The notes: generated by a model not told the origin, from the letters alone. Shown: positions 8,011 to 17,468, counted from the stretch's first letter. The stretch: DNA of 32,422 bases from Clostridia bacterium (GCA_017454075.1 JAFTDQ010000077.1:1-32422); one strand, 5' to 3'. Translations and numbers: made by a program.

Positions 8011-8801
8011 GCTGCGCTGAGAGGATACCCGTCCCCCTTCCGGACGGCGGTGAGATTTCATTCCTGTTCGAGAGACCGGACGTTCCCGGCAGGGTCCCCT
8101 GCGTCCTGTTTATCCACGGCGGCGGCTGGGATTCCTGCTCGGCGGATTATTATCTCCGCCATATGGAAATTATATGCCGCCGCGGAGCGGCGGCGGCTTC
8201 TGCCGAATACCGGCTTAAAACACCGGATACGCACGTTTCGCGCCTCGTTTACGACTGCGGCGAGATCATAAGATATATGAGAAAAAACGCCGAAGGGCTC
8301 GGGATTCTTGAAAACATGATCTGCGTCGCCGGAGAGTCCGCGGGGGGACATCTCGCGCTCTGTCTCTCCTCCCCGCTTATCGTTCCGGACGACGGGGTCC
8401 GCCCCGATCTCACGCTCAACCTGAACGGGGTCGTTGACATGACAGGCGTTTTCAGCGACAGATTTTTCAGCGAAGAGGAACAGGGGAGCTGCACCGACCC
8501 CGGGCGGTGGCTCGATATTTACGGAGAAGCGGAGAACTGGTCTCCGGCGTTCAGGGTCTCGGCAGGAAATTCCCCGACTGTGCATTTTCACGGTCTGCTC
8601 GACCGCGTCGTCAGACCGGGGGAGACCGTGAGGTATCACAGGGAACTGCTCTCTCACGGAGTCCCGAGCGAGCTTCATCTGCTCCCGGGAATGAATCACG
8701 CCTTCATCCTCTTCGGTTACGACAATCCGGACGGCGTGGTATATTCAATTCTTGATATGATTTGCGGCACGCTGCTGAAAAGCGGCTGGCTGAAGCAATG
8801 A
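8007..8801 (+). CDS. Alpha/beta-hydrolase esterase (BD-FAE/hormone-sensitive-lipase-like)
   Basis: This 264-aa cytosolic protein has the alpha/beta-hydrolase fold of carbohydrate or aryl esterases. The oxyanion-hole motif HGGGW is at about 37-41 and the nucleophile elbow GESAGG (Ser) is at about 109-114. The Asp of HFHGLLDRVV (about 200) and the His of GMNHAF (about 231) complete the triad. The likely role is removal of acetyl or other acyl groups from imported oligosaccharides, inferred from the surrounding glycosidases. Its ATG overlaps the stop of the AraC-fusion gene (ATGA), indicating translational coupling. The exact ester substrate is unknown. Confidence 0.85.
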   Translation: MSCAERIPVPLPDGGEISFLFERPDVPGRVPCVLFIHGGGWDSCSADYYLRHMEIICRRGAAAASAEYRLKTPDTHVSRLVYDCGEIIRYMRKNAEGLGILENMICVAGESAGGHLALCLSSPLIVPDDGVRPDLTLNLNGVVDMTGVFSDRFFSEEEQGSCTDPGRWLDIYGEAENWSPAFRVSAGNSPTVHFHGLLDRVVRPGETVRYHRELLSHGVPSELHLLPGMNHAFILFGYDNPDGVVYSILDMICGTLLKSGWLKQ

Positions 8802-8830
8802 AATAATAAAAATCCGAAAGGAACGAAACA

Positions 8831-10279
8831 ATGAAAAAAGCATCGAAAATAACGGCGGCTCTTCTCGCCGTCGTCATGATCCTCGGCGTGCTCTTCGCCT
8901 GCTCGACGCCCGGCGACAAGCCGCAGGGATCCGGAACGGTAAAACCCGGCCCGGCGGTTTCCGGGGACGAAACGACGAACGGAGGAACGCCTTCCGATGA
9001 GAAGTACGTTCTGCCGAACGAGGATCTCGGGGGCACCGAGATAAAAATCTTCTCTATAATGGGTCCGGTCACCACCTGGCTCACCTTCCCCTTCTTCACG
9101 ACGGAGGATTCGTCCACGAAGATCAGCGCCGCGGTCTATAACCGCAACGCTCTCATCGAAGAACGGCTGAAATGTCAGATCACCGAAGAAAACGCCGACA
9201 ACACGAACGGCGAACTGTGGAACACACTCCTTGCCGGTGACGAAGATGAATATCAGGTCGGCGTAGACTATTCCTGGGCGTCGCTTTCGAGAGCGACCGA
9301 AAACTATCTCGTTGACTTCGAGAACATCACTCCGGTCCATCTTGACAAACCGTGGTGGGATTCCAACCTCAACGAGGCGTTCAGCCTGAACGGACACGTG
9401 TTCATCACCTCGGGAAGCGCGATGGTAAGCAGCTGGGACGAGATCTTCGTGACGTATTTCAACTCGAAGGCAGCGGCCGATATGAACCTCAACCTTTACG
9501 AAGAGGTCAAAAACGGCGGCTGGACCTTTGAGAGAATGATGCAGATCATTCCTCTCGCCGACACCGCCATCGACGATCCCGGAGCCGAAAACGATCATTA
9601 CGGCTTCGCGACCCAGGCGTTTTACGCCGTTCCGTCCTTTATGGGGACGAACAACGTCACATACGCCGTAAAGAACAGCAGCGGGAAGCTCGAGAACTTC
9701 TCGACGAGCGAAAAGTTCATAAACACCGTCATCCGCATTTCGGAGAACCTCAAGAAATCCGACGCGATCTATTACGGCGACGCCGAGATAGATCAGATGT
9801 TCATGAACGGCGAGACCTTCTTCCTCCACAACTGCATAGGCGTCATGACGAACATGAGAGACTTTGAGGATTACGGCGTTCTTCCCATGCCGAAATGGGA
9901 CGAGGACGGCGAGTACCACAGTTATTCGGGCGCCCAGTACCTCCTTTTCGTGCCGTACACCAACAAGATCCTTGAAAAGACCGGTATAGTTCTCGAGGCC
10001 ATGATGGGAATCAGCGAATATACCCTTAAGGACGTTTATATCGAGGAAATGCTCGGACAGATCTATTCGAGAACTCCCGAGGCCTCCGAGATGCTGTACG
10101 ATTACATCCTTCCGAACACGCTTTACGATATGGGCGGCAGACAGGGGCTTTCCTTCAACAACCTTATCCCGCTCGTTCAGGCGGTCCCGCTCGGGATGAC
10201 GGATATCAAGTCGCTCGTCGATCCGGTGGCAGACACCATTCAGCTGACCATCGATAACGTCAACGATTTTAACGGATAA
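8831..10279 (+). CDS. ABC transporter substrate-binding lipoprotein, sugar-binding type
   Basis: The protein is 482 aa with a lipoprotein signal peptide ending at a lipobox (LGVLFAC, Cys about 24) and a Ser/Thr/Gly-rich linker. A periplasmic-binding-protein-like fold follows, with typical family 1 features: GTEIKIFS near the start of the mature domain, repeated cross-lobe segments, NGGWTFERMMQI and GVLPMPKWDEDGEYHSYSG. It should capture an oligosaccharide at the outer face of the membrane. No permease or ATPase gene is in the window, so it is an orphan here and must either use a transporter encoded elsewhere or act as a sensor or accessory binder. AAAGGAA precedes the ATG. The next gene starts one base after its stop, so the pair is cotranscribed. 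Confidence 0.85.
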   Translation: MKKASKITAALLAVVMILGVLFACSTPGDKPQGSGTVKPGPAVSGDETTNGGTPSDEKYVLPNEDLGGTEIKIFSIMGPVTTWLTFPFFTTEDSSTKISAAVYNRNALIEERLKCQITEENADNTNGELWNTLLAGDEDEYQVGVDYSWASLSRATENYLVDFENITPVHLDKPWWDSNLNEAFSLNGHVFITSGSAMVSSWDEIFVTYFNSKAAADMNLNLYEEVKNGGWTFERMMQIIPLADTAIDDPGAENDHYGFATQAFYAVPSFMGTNNVTYAVKNSSGKLENFSTSEKFINTVIRISENLKKSDAIYYGDAEIDQMFMNGETFFLHNCIGVMTNMRDFEDYGVLPMPKWDEDGEYHSYSGAQYLLFVPYTNKILEKTGIVLEAMMGISEYTLKDVYIEEMLGQIYSRTPEASEMLYDYILPNTLYDMGGRQGLSFNNLIPLVQAVPLGMTDIKSLVDPVADTIQLTIDNVNDFNG

Positions 10280-13090
10280 ATGAAAGCAAAGGTTATTGTC
10301 GCTTTTCTCCTGACCGCGCTGATGATACTCAGTTCATGCGGTACGGCTGACGGCCCGGGAAAAACGAGCGATACGGCGGCGCCGCAAAACGGCGGCACAG
10401 ACAGTATGACAGACTTTACGACACAGGAGACCGAGCCGGTCTCGGTCGAGGTGGAAGTTCCCGCCGACGCGACGAATCTTCCGGCCTTTACGGTGAGCCC
10501 GGCGGCTGAGAAACTCTCCGCTCCGGGCGGCGAGGCGCTTCCGGAAATGACCGCCGGGGCGGCCGAGGGCGCGCCCATGATATCCGAGCTCAGCGAAATG
10601 ACCTTTCCGGACGAGACTCTCGCCGCAGCGGGTCACAATCTCGAAAAAGCCGGCGTCATAATCTGGACCGAAGGGTCTCTCAGGGCGGTTATCCCGCTGC
10701 GTTCGGACAATTCAAAGCTCGAGGTCACGATACCCTCTGAAATGACAAGATCGACGACCCTCGTCTGGCCGTACAACGACAGCGGAGTCGGGGCGCCCGT
10801 CAGGATTAACGCCCCGGACGTATACTGGGCCGACCCCGGCGCGCTGTACTCGGGAGTCTCGGGACAGGAGATACGCTTCTTCGGCAGCGGTTTTAAGATA
10901 GAGGGCAGGACGCCCTCGGTCGCTGCAGTATATGAAAACGGGGAAGCCGAGGAGCTCGAGGTCCTCGACGCCGACGAGTATCAGATAAGGGCAAAACTGA
11001 AATCTCCCGTTTCCGGCGGGAGCGTAACCTTCTTCTGCCATAACGGCACGGGAGGAAAATACGGCTGGAGCGAGCCCTTTACGGTCGGAACGGCCGAATA
11101 TACCATCGTCGGCGAGCAGGAACTCATGCATTTCCGCGTTGACGATTACGGCGCGGTCGCCGGGGACGGAAAGAGCGATCTCTCAGCCATAAACTCGGCG
11201 GTCTCCGCGGCGGCAAAAGAGGGCGGCGGCGTCATCGAGTTCGGAGCAGGCGAATACAATCTCGCGAACACCCTCCAGATACACGGAAAGTGCCCGAAGG
11301 GGCTCTATATAAAGGGCGCGGGCGAGGGGAACTACGACATGAAATCGGGTCTCGGCCACGATGAATACGATCACGTCGGCCTTTCCGGTAAATACACTCT
11401 TATAAAATTCGCGGATCCCGCGAAGGTCGGTTCGATCTTCATCTACGTCGGAAGCGACAACGTATTCGTCTCCGATATGACGGTTATCGGCGGCGACAAC
11501 GGCGATCACAACAGCAAGAGCGTCTTTATTCACGGGGAGAACATATCCCTCGAAAACGTACGGATGATAAAGACCGATCTGCGCGATTTTTCGGCAAATG
11601 AAATATCGGTCGGCTCGAATCTCGAAATTGACAACTATTCCCGCAATATCACGGTGAAGAACTGCGAATTTCATCAGCAGGGAAGCGCCGTCAATATCGG
11701 CAATATAGAAGGCATCTGGCCCTGGGGATATTTCGACAGCGAGAGAACCATACGCAACGTGCGCATCTCCGGATGCGACGTATACGGCTACGCCGGTCCG
11801 TACAAGTCGCCCGACGGGCGTTCCGCCGGGGATCTCGGAGAGATCTCGCGCGGACTTATAGGATTCAATCTCCAGGGGCTTGTATTTGAAAACAATACGG
11901 TCCAGGGATACGACAAGGAACACTGCAAGCTCCTCGTCAGAAGCATTTACGTAAACGCTTCGAGCGAGAAAATGTATATAGCGGGCAACACGTTCCGTAA
12001 CGTCGGCAATATCCCCGAATCCGGATTCGATCTCAATACGGGCGAACAGATCCTTATACACGGGAACGACTATACCGGAGGGATCTTCAACGTGAAATCC
12101 GACGGGGGAGAAAAGATCACCGTGCGGACGGACAATATATCCGACAAGAACGGGAGCCCGTACTCAAAGTCTGACAACACCGGAAGCCGGATCTTCAGCG
12201 GACTTGAAAAGGGAGACCGCGGCTACCTTTACGTATATGGCGGAAAGGGCGTCGGTCAGTCCCGCAGCGTGACGGGATACCGCGAGAGCGGCGACACGAT
12301 AGAGTTTACCCTTAACAGACCCTTTACGGTACCGCTCGATGAGACGAGCGTCGTCGACCTCATATCCTATTCCGGTTATAACATAATCAGGGGCAACAGC
12401 ATCGGAAACGATCACGTCGTCCTTCACGAGGGGCTCAAGACCGGCGGCGTTCTGCTCTTCTTCCAGGGCGGGTACAATATTATCGCCGGCAACGATTTCC
12501 ACAATCTGACCTTCGGCGTCGCGATAAACGCGAGATTCAAGGGCCCGACTGTCTGGAACACCGTCCGCGACAATAATTTCTCGGGAATGACCGAACTGAG
12601 ACGAGACGCCGCGCAGGGTGGAGACTCGACTTACAACGCGACGTTCTTCTGCGTATCCGTCGTTAAAAGTTCTCCCGAGGGATGGGACGACTACAACGCG
12701 TGGTACGCGGTCGGAAACGTGTTCCGCAACAACGTGTGCCGTGACGGCGATTATGCCGCGGAGCTCACCACGAACCGCTGGAACAGAGGCGGCAGCGAGT
12801 GGGACAAATATCACGGCGACGAAAAGGGCGCCGCGATGTCGATAATCGAAAACAACAGATTCGAGCAGGTAAAGACCGGCGTGCTCATCGGCAACCCGGA
12901 TTACTGGTCGGTAATGAGAAACAACGTGTTCGATTATTCGGGAAAACCCGGCTACAAAAAGCAGGCGTACACTTTCGAGCAGGGACCGAAATATTTCTGG
13001 TTCCTGTGCATCGACGGCAACACGGTAAAATCAGACAGCAACGAGAGCCTTAACGAGGGCTGGAACCAAAGCACCGAAATAACTGAATAA
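10280..13090 (+). CDS. TIG/right-handed beta-helix lipoprotein (Pectate_lyase_3-like)
   Basis: The protein is 936 aa with a lipoprotein signal (MKAKVIVAFLLTALMILSSC, lipid Cys20) and an acidic/Thr-rich linker. TIG-like beta-sandwich segments at about 105-275 include NGTGGKYGWSE. A long parallel beta-helix at about 280-925 opens with VDDYGAVAGDGKSDLSAINS, the usual start of Pectate_lyase_3-type domains. It aligns along its length with the AraC-fused protein at 4966-8010 (shared MKTD/MIKADLRD, GEISRG, NTGEQIL, GGDST, WDDY and GNP.YW motifs) and stops where the HTH begins in that paralogue. It probably binds or cleaves the glycan at the cell surface. The catalytic residues and the reaction are unknown. 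It directly abuts the binding-protein gene. Confidence 0.87.
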   Translation: MKAKVIVAFLLTALMILSSCGTADGPGKTSDTAAPQNGGTDSMTDFTTQETEPVSVEVEVPADATNLPAFTVSPAAEKLSAPGGEALPEMTAGAAEGAPMISELSEMTFPDETLAAAGHNLEKAGVIIWTEGSLRAVIPLRSDNSKLEVTIPSEMTRSTTLVWPYNDSGVGAPVRINAPDVYWADPGALYSGVSGQEIRFFGSGFKIEGRTPSVAAVYENGEAEELEVLDADEYQIRAKLKSPVSGGSVTFFCHNGTGGKYGWSEPFTVGTAEYTIVGEQELMHFRVDDYGAVAGDGKSDLSAINSAVSAAAKEGGGVIEFGAGEYNLANTLQIHGKCPKGLYIKGAGEGNYDMKSGLGHDEYDHVGLSGKYTLIKFADPAKVGSIFIYVGSDNVFVSDMTVIGGDNGDHNSKSVFIHGENISLENVRMIKTDLRDFSANEISVGSNLEIDNYSRNITVKNCEFHQQGSAVNIGNIEGIWPWGYFDSERTIRNVRISGCDVYGYAGPYKSPDGRSAGDLGEISRGLIGFNLQGLVFENNTVQGYDKEHCKLLVRSIYVNASSEKMYIAGNTFRNVGNIPESGFDLNTGEQILIHGNDYTGGIFNVKSDGGEKITVRTDNISDKNGSPYSKSDNTGSRIFSGLEKGDRGYLYVYGGKGVGQSRSVTGYRESGDTIEFTLNRPFTVPLDETSVVDLISYSGYNIIRGNSIGNDHVVLHEGLKTGGVLLFFQGGYNIIAGNDFHNLTFGVAINARFKGPTVWNTVRDNNFSGMTELRRDAAQGGDSTYNATFFCVSVVKSSPEGWDDYNAWYAVGNVFRNNVCRDGDYAAELTTNRWNRGGSEWDKYHGDEKGAAMSIIENNRFEQVKTGVLIGNPDYWSVMRNNVFDYSGKPGYKKQAYTFEQGPKYFWFLCIDGNTVKSDSNESLNEGWNQSTEITE

Positions 13091-13108
13091 AATTACAGGA
13101 GAAATACC

Positions 13109-14554
13109 ATGAAAAAAATCACGGCTCTGATCATCGCCGCTGTGATGATCCTGACCTCCGGAGCGATCAGCTGCCTGGCAGCGGAATCGCTTCCCCTGAA
13201 AAACTTCATAAATCCATCGGCTTGGGAATGGCGTGACGGAGGACTAGGCGCTATAAGCGGCAGACAGGCAGTCAAAGATGACGGCACTATCGATCTTCTC
13301 GAAGAATACAAAGAGTGGCAGGGCATTTACCAGGTCGTCGACGTATCTCCCTCGACGAGATACACCCTGACTGTTGTGACTACTCTCTCGGCCGGCCGTA
13401 TGCGCGCCGACTGGAAGGACGTAAACTCCGAAAACTGGACCGAAGGTCCCGCGTTCTTCCCCCGCAACGAAGACTGGTCGGCGGCGGAATACAATAAAGT
13501 ATGGACCCAGAGCTTTGACATCGACACGGGCGCCGCTCAGACGAAGCTTGCGCTTTTCATCCGCAACAGCGGCCCGTACGATGAAGATCCGTGGTATTCC
13601 AAGGCCGTCGGCGTTATAAACGAAGTCACGCTCACCACCGAGGGCGTTTACGATACAGGCGACGATCCGACACCCGGGAGCGATCCCCAGCCCCCGGCTC
13701 AGTCCGGACTTATAGACCCGTCCGCCTGGGTGTGTCAGGATGACGAAGGCAACCCGAAAACCGACATTTCGGTAGGGAGCGACGGAACGGTCGTTCTTTC
13801 GGGCTCGGAGCAGCCGTGGCTTCACCTCGTTCAGACGGTAAGCGTAAGACCGAATACAAAATACAATTTTGAGGTCGATCTCAACCTCGAAGAGGGCTCT
13901 CTCAGGGCGGATTTCCCCGCGCTCGGAACCGAAATGGGCATAGTCGTCGCAAATCAGGGCGGCGAGTACGGTCAGAGAATGACCTTTAAATTCGATATCA
14001 CAACGGCGGCAGACATGACCTCGCTCGAGGTACATCTGCGCAACAACGGTCCGACGGGTCAGGGGAAGGGCACGATCTACGCCTTTAAAGTGACCGCCGA
14101 GGGCGGCGACGAACCGGTCTCATCCCTCCCGGCAGTCACAGCATCGATCAGCGACGAGGCCGGCGACGACAAGATCGACCATCTGTATCTCAACGCGGCG
14201 ATAAGCGCGTCCGAGACGAGAGATGTCGGTATCATCTTCTCCGACAGCGAAGCAAGCTGCGAAGCAGGCGCGAAGCCGCTCTTCATCCGCGTTGCCGAGG
14301 AAGGCCACGGAAAGAGCGCAGGCGGCTTCATCCAGAGCGGATGCTACGGCTCAAACATCATTCTCGCCGAATACCTCGGCGGAGAAGAAGGCGACAGCGT
14401 TATAGCTGTTTACTGGCAGAATATGCCGACAAATATCGGCACGCTCTACGCCCGCACCTTTGCAAAGAACAGCGACGGCACGTATGAATACGGCGCGATC
14501 GCAACGATAGCCCTTACCGACGGAGCGGACGTTCTTCCGCTGGCTAACTCGTAA
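13109..14554 (+). CDS. Secreted three-module protein with two copies of the locus surface module
   Basis: The 481-aa protein has an N-terminal signal peptide (likely cleaved after SCLA). Module A (about 30-190, FINPSAWEWRD...) and module B (about 205-335, LIDPSAWVCQD... with LHLVQTVSVRPNTKYNF) resemble each other and the single module of the 203-850 protein. They are joined by a Pro/Asp-rich linker (TPGSDPQPPAQSG). Module C (about 340-481) is a different beta-rich domain containing ALFIRNSG-unrelated sequence and ending YWQNMPTNIGTLYARTFAKN. No membrane anchor follows, so it may be free or noncovalently held. It may act as an adhesin or glycan-binding accessory. AGGAG (13096-13100) precedes the ATG, and it is part of the GH65 operon. 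No family name is recognised. Confidence 0.8.
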   Translation: MKKITALIIAAVMILTSGAISCLAAESLPLKNFINPSAWEWRDGGLGAISGRQAVKDDGTIDLLEEYKEWQGIYQVVDVSPSTRYTLTVVTTLSAGRMRADWKDVNSENWTEGPAFFPRNEDWSAAEYNKVWTQSFDIDTGAAQTKLALFIRNSGPYDEDPWYSKAVGVINEVTLTTEGVYDTGDDPTPGSDPQPPAQSGLIDPSAWVCQDDEGNPKTDISVGSDGTVVLSGSEQPWLHLVQTVSVRPNTKYNFEVDLNLEEGSLRADFPALGTEMGIVVANQGGEYGQRMTFKFDITTAADMTSLEVHLRNNGPTGQGKGTIYAFKVTAEGGDEPVSSLPAVTASISDEAGDDKIDHLYLNAAISASETRDVGIIFSDSEASCEAGAKPLFIRVAEEGHGKSAGGFIQSGCYGSNIILAEYLGGEEGDSVIAVYWQNMPTNIGTLYARTFAKNSDGTYEYGAIATIALTDGADVLPLANS

Positions 14555-14564
14555 TAAGGAGGAC

Positions 14565-14960
14565 ATGAAAATGCCGAAGGGAATAATGCTTTTAAGCTCA
14601 GGCGGAATTGAGAAATCCGTAGACGGAAAAGGCGAGATCGTACGCGGAACGTTTGTTGACGCCGCGGGAACGATCTATAATAACGCCACGCTCGTGTCCG
14701 GCGTCGTTTACGCCGAGGACGGTTCGCTCGTAGGTGCCGCCGCCAGCGGAACCTGGACAAACGCGTAATCAGCGAAGAACGCTCCTCTGCTCGACTGGGA
14801 CTGGATCTTCGATCTCAACCGGCTCGGTATTAAGACCGCGCTCGGGACCGGGAGATGGGCCGCTCTTGCGACGAGCAATTTCTGCGGACCGCAGTTCCGC
14901 GGCATGTGGGATAACGTCGCCTGGCACCGAGAAATGACTGATCTGATAAAAAACGCGTAA
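14565..14960 (+). pseudogene. Small gene interrupted by an in-frame TAA
   Basis: A strong AAGGAGG site and ATG (14565) begin a 67-codon reading frame ending at TAA 14766-14768. The same frame continues without another stop for 63 more codons to TAA 14958-14960. The downstream half looks like real coding sequence with aromatic and hydrophobic content (LLDWDWIFDLNRLGIK, GTGRWAALATSNFCGPQFRG), and the gene ends directly at the terminator. This suggests a 131-codon gene with a nonsense mutation at codon 68, or a sequencing error. Readthrough is possible but less likely because TAA is used as an ordinary stop in neighbouring genes. The product is not recognised; the first half is Gly/Val-rich (LVSGVVYAEDGSLVGAA). 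It is the last gene of the GH65 operon. Confidence 0.6.
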
Positions 14961-14987
14961 AAAATCCCGCCTCCAGGCGGGATTTTT
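14960..14987. terminator. Bidirectional Rho-independent terminator
   Basis: A 12-bp perfect stem (14960-14971 / 14976-14987, loop TCCA) is flanked by A and T runs, so it has a U-tract in both directions. It separates the + operon from the converging - operon ending at 15006. Confidence 0.9.
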
Positions 14988-15005
14988 AACGAGATATTCC
15001 TGTTT

Positions 15006-17468
15006 TCAGAGCGAAACGTTTTTTATGAGAACGGGAACGCAGGGCGAGAGATTCACCCCGACGTTTTCTCCTCCGACGTATAACGGATACGGCTTTTTCG
15101 TTCCCTTGAAATCAAGCAGAGTCGCCGACGGGACGCCCTCCGCAGCGTGGAACTCGACAGTTTTCTCCCTGTCGCTGAAAAGAATAAACGAGTTTTTTTC
15201 TCCGCACGGGATCACGGCGAGCCCGTCTTTCACGACGTCCATGCCGTTTACTCTTACAGTATAGTTCCCGGTCGCGAAATCGACGCTCACGAAGCTGTCT
15301 TCGCCGTAATTTATCAGGGCGCCGGTCCCGTTCCACTCGCAACAGCTTACCTCCCTGTCGGCGAGGAACTGCATCGGCATGGCGTGCAGAAACAGGCTTT
15401 TTTTCACTCCGTCGCCGAGCTTTGCTCCGAGACAGTCAAATCCGCTGACGGCGCCGACGGCGACGGCTCTGACTCTGCCCGAGTCGTCGAGCGAGCCCAT
15501 ACTGTAGCGTATCTTTCCGTGATATACGCAGGTCGTGAGAGGAATGAGCTTCTCCCCCGGGAAGAGCACCGCGGAAAAATCGTATTTTGTGTGAAGCGCG
15601 TATTCAAGCTTGCCGACAAAGGGTTCGGAGACGTTCTCGCTCGTCACGTCAACGCCGTATTTCGCGAACTCGTCGATCACGGATTTTTTGTATCCGATAT
15701 TTTCAAGGGCGGAGCTCACGTATTTTCGCGAATAGTCGTATCTCCGTATCTCGGCGCTGAGCACGTCGAGATGATAGCTTGTTTCGATTCTGAAGGTCCC
15801 GAGCGTTTTTTTCACTCTTTTCGCCATCTCTCCGCTTTCACAGTACGCCTTCGGCGAAAGTATGCGGGACATTCCTCCCGCCCAGAGCCAGCCGGTACGC
15901 TTTTCTCCGCGCCGGTCGGTCGCGATGAGCGACGGGTCGAGCCCTTCGAGATTATAGGCGTCGTCGAAATTGTTGTGGAAGGAAAGCACCGCGTTGTGTT
16001 TTTTCGCAAAATCGAGGCATTCGAGCCATTCGTCAAAAGTGCCGAGCGCAGGGGAAAAGCCGTAAAGGTGAGGGTTCGGATACTCCGTATCGTGCCCTCT
16101 TCTTTGCCATCCCACGAGATAGACGACCTGTTTCATCCCGTTGCTGAGATTGTAAACGCGTTCTATTATCGACTTCACTTCGGTAAAATCCACCGTGTTT
16201 GAGTACGTGATCGGACGGTTTTCGTCGTATTCGAAACTCTTGTCGGCGCTGATTTTGTATATCAGCGTATTTTCGTAGAGCTTTCCCATCCCGTCGGGAA
16301 GGCGGGCTCTCAGGCGTTCGGCGAAGGGGAACCATCCCCCGCCGGGGAGCCGGGTCACCCGTATCGGGACGCGCGGGATTTTTACGGGTTCGGCGTTTTC
16401 GGAGAAAGAAGGGAGCGTCAGGGTGATCCCGCAGCCGATGAAACCGCGCTTTTCTCCGCGGCAGAGTTCGACGGACTGATATAGAACGCCGTCCATGTCG
16501 TCGGCGGTCACGGAAATCCCAGTATCTCCGTCCGAGCAGGCGACGGCGCAGTTCGAATCATATCTGAAGCATGCGCCGAGCGTGAGCGAATCCTTCACGC
16601 GAACGGATCTCCCTCCGCCGAAGAAATTGTAAAGCTCTCCGTTTTCCCCGACAGAGACGAGATGCGGGATGTAAACGCCGCAGAGTATGTATCCGCTCCT
16701 CTCCACAACGTTGTCGACGCTGATAAGCGTCTCCCGGTCGTCAGGACAGTAAAAGACAAGGTCGGCCGAACAGAAATCACAGGAGAAATGATAAACGAGG
16801 GAGCTTCCCATGCGGGCGGCCGGCGATATTCTGAGCTTTCCGGAAGACATGGCGACGGAAAACGCCGTGTGCGCCTCCGCGTCGGATATGCGTACGGAGA
16901 TTCCTCCCGGACTTACCGGTGAGGAGGGCTGATCGGCGCACAGAGTGAGACAGCCCGCCGGTACGGTCGCCGGGGCACGGCCTTCCGGCTCCGGGAAAAG
17001 CGGGTTGATCTCCGTCCGGACCGGACGGCGCTGCTCGACGAGCATCCTGTGTCCCCAGCCCCAGCCGATATCTATCTTCCCGACGTCCTCGGAAAAGACC
17101 GTGCGTCCGTTTCTTCCGGTAAACGGAAGGGTCTGCCCGTTTTCTCCTATAAGCGAGATGACGACCCGGAAAGGACCGCACCAGACGTTTTCAGGAACGT
17201 TAAAACGGCCGGTGGACGATATCGCAGTTCCGTATATCCAGGCGTCGGCGCGTGGATACGGAGTCCACGAAGTCCGGTATCCGTCCGGCGCGTTTTCGGG
17301 ATATCTCTGGGATTTGTCGTAAACGAAGTCGGCGGCGATTTTTACGCCGGGCGCGCCGGGCGCGCCGGAGTTCTGCCAGACCGTCGTTATAAAGAGAGCC
17401 TCGCCGCCCTCTACGTAATTTGCCGTGAGCTCAATGGAGCTCAAGATCGGACTGAACCCGTCCGTCAT
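15006..17468 (-). CDS. GH101/GH129-like (DUF5696-type) TIM-barrel glycoside hydrolase
   Basis: This 820-aa cytosolic protein has N-terminal beta-sandwich regions (about 1-400), a TIM-barrel core and a C-terminal beta domain. The core begins QVVYLVGWQRRGHDTEYPN (about 448-466) and continues with AVLSFHNNFDDAY. SYHLDVLSAEIRRYD at about 560-575 holds a candidate nucleophile Asp, and GVDVTSENVSEPF at about 610 a candidate acid/base Glu. This pattern resembles endo-alpha-N-acetylgalactosaminidase relatives, which act on alpha-linked sugars. Family assignment is from motif memory and is moderate; specificity is unknown. I take the ATG at 17468, with GAGGTGG upstream, rather than the TTG one codon earlier. 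It overlaps the 3' end of the preceding gene by 38 bp, so the two are cotranscribed. Confidence 0.75.
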   Translation of the reverse strand: MTDGFSPILSSIELTANYVEGGEALFITTVWQNSGAPGAPGVKIAADFVYDKSQRYPENAPDGYRTSWTPYPRADAWIYGTAISSTGRFNVPENVWCGPFRVVISLIGENGQTLPFTGRNGRTVFSEDVGKIDIGWGWGHRMLVEQRRPVRTEINPLFPEPEGRAPATVPAGCLTLCADQPSSPVSPGGISVRISDAEAHTAFSVAMSSGKLRISPAARMGSSLVYHFSCDFCSADLVFYCPDDRETLISVDNVVERSGYILCGVYIPHLVSVGENGELYNFFGGGRSVRVKDSLTLGACFRYDSNCAVACSDGDTGISVTADDMDGVLYQSVELCRGEKRGFIGCGITLTLPSFSENAEPVKIPRVPIRVTRLPGGGWFPFAERLRARLPDGMGKLYENTLIYKISADKSFEYDENRPITYSNTVDFTEVKSIIERVYNLSNGMKQVVYLVGWQRRGHDTEYPNPHLYGFSPALGTFDEWLECLDFAKKHNAVLSFHNNFDDAYNLEGLDPSLIATDRRGEKRTGWLWAGGMSRILSPKAYCESGEMAKRVKKTLGTFRIETSYHLDVLSAEIRRYDYSRKYVSSALENIGYKKSVIDEFAKYGVDVTSENVSEPFVGKLEYALHTKYDFSAVLFPGEKLIPLTTCVYHGKIRYSMGSLDDSGRVRAVAVGAVSGFDCLGAKLGDGVKKSLFLHAMPMQFLADREVSCCEWNGTGALINYGEDSFVSVDFATGNYTVRVNGMDVVKDGLAVIPCGEKNSFILFSDREKTVEFHAAEGVPSATLLDFKGTKKPYPLYVGGENVGVNLSPCVPVLIKNVSL

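Noticed and set aside
14766..14768. TAA as a recoded sense codon
   Set aside because: TAA ends other genes here (for example the LacI-family, GH65 and sugar-binding-protein genes), so a code change is not supported. A mutation or sequencing error is simpler.
15014..15021. AAACGTTT palindrome as a sixth operator
   Set aside because: It lies inside the 3' end of a coding region with no promoter nearby, and the outer TGC/GCA bases are missing.
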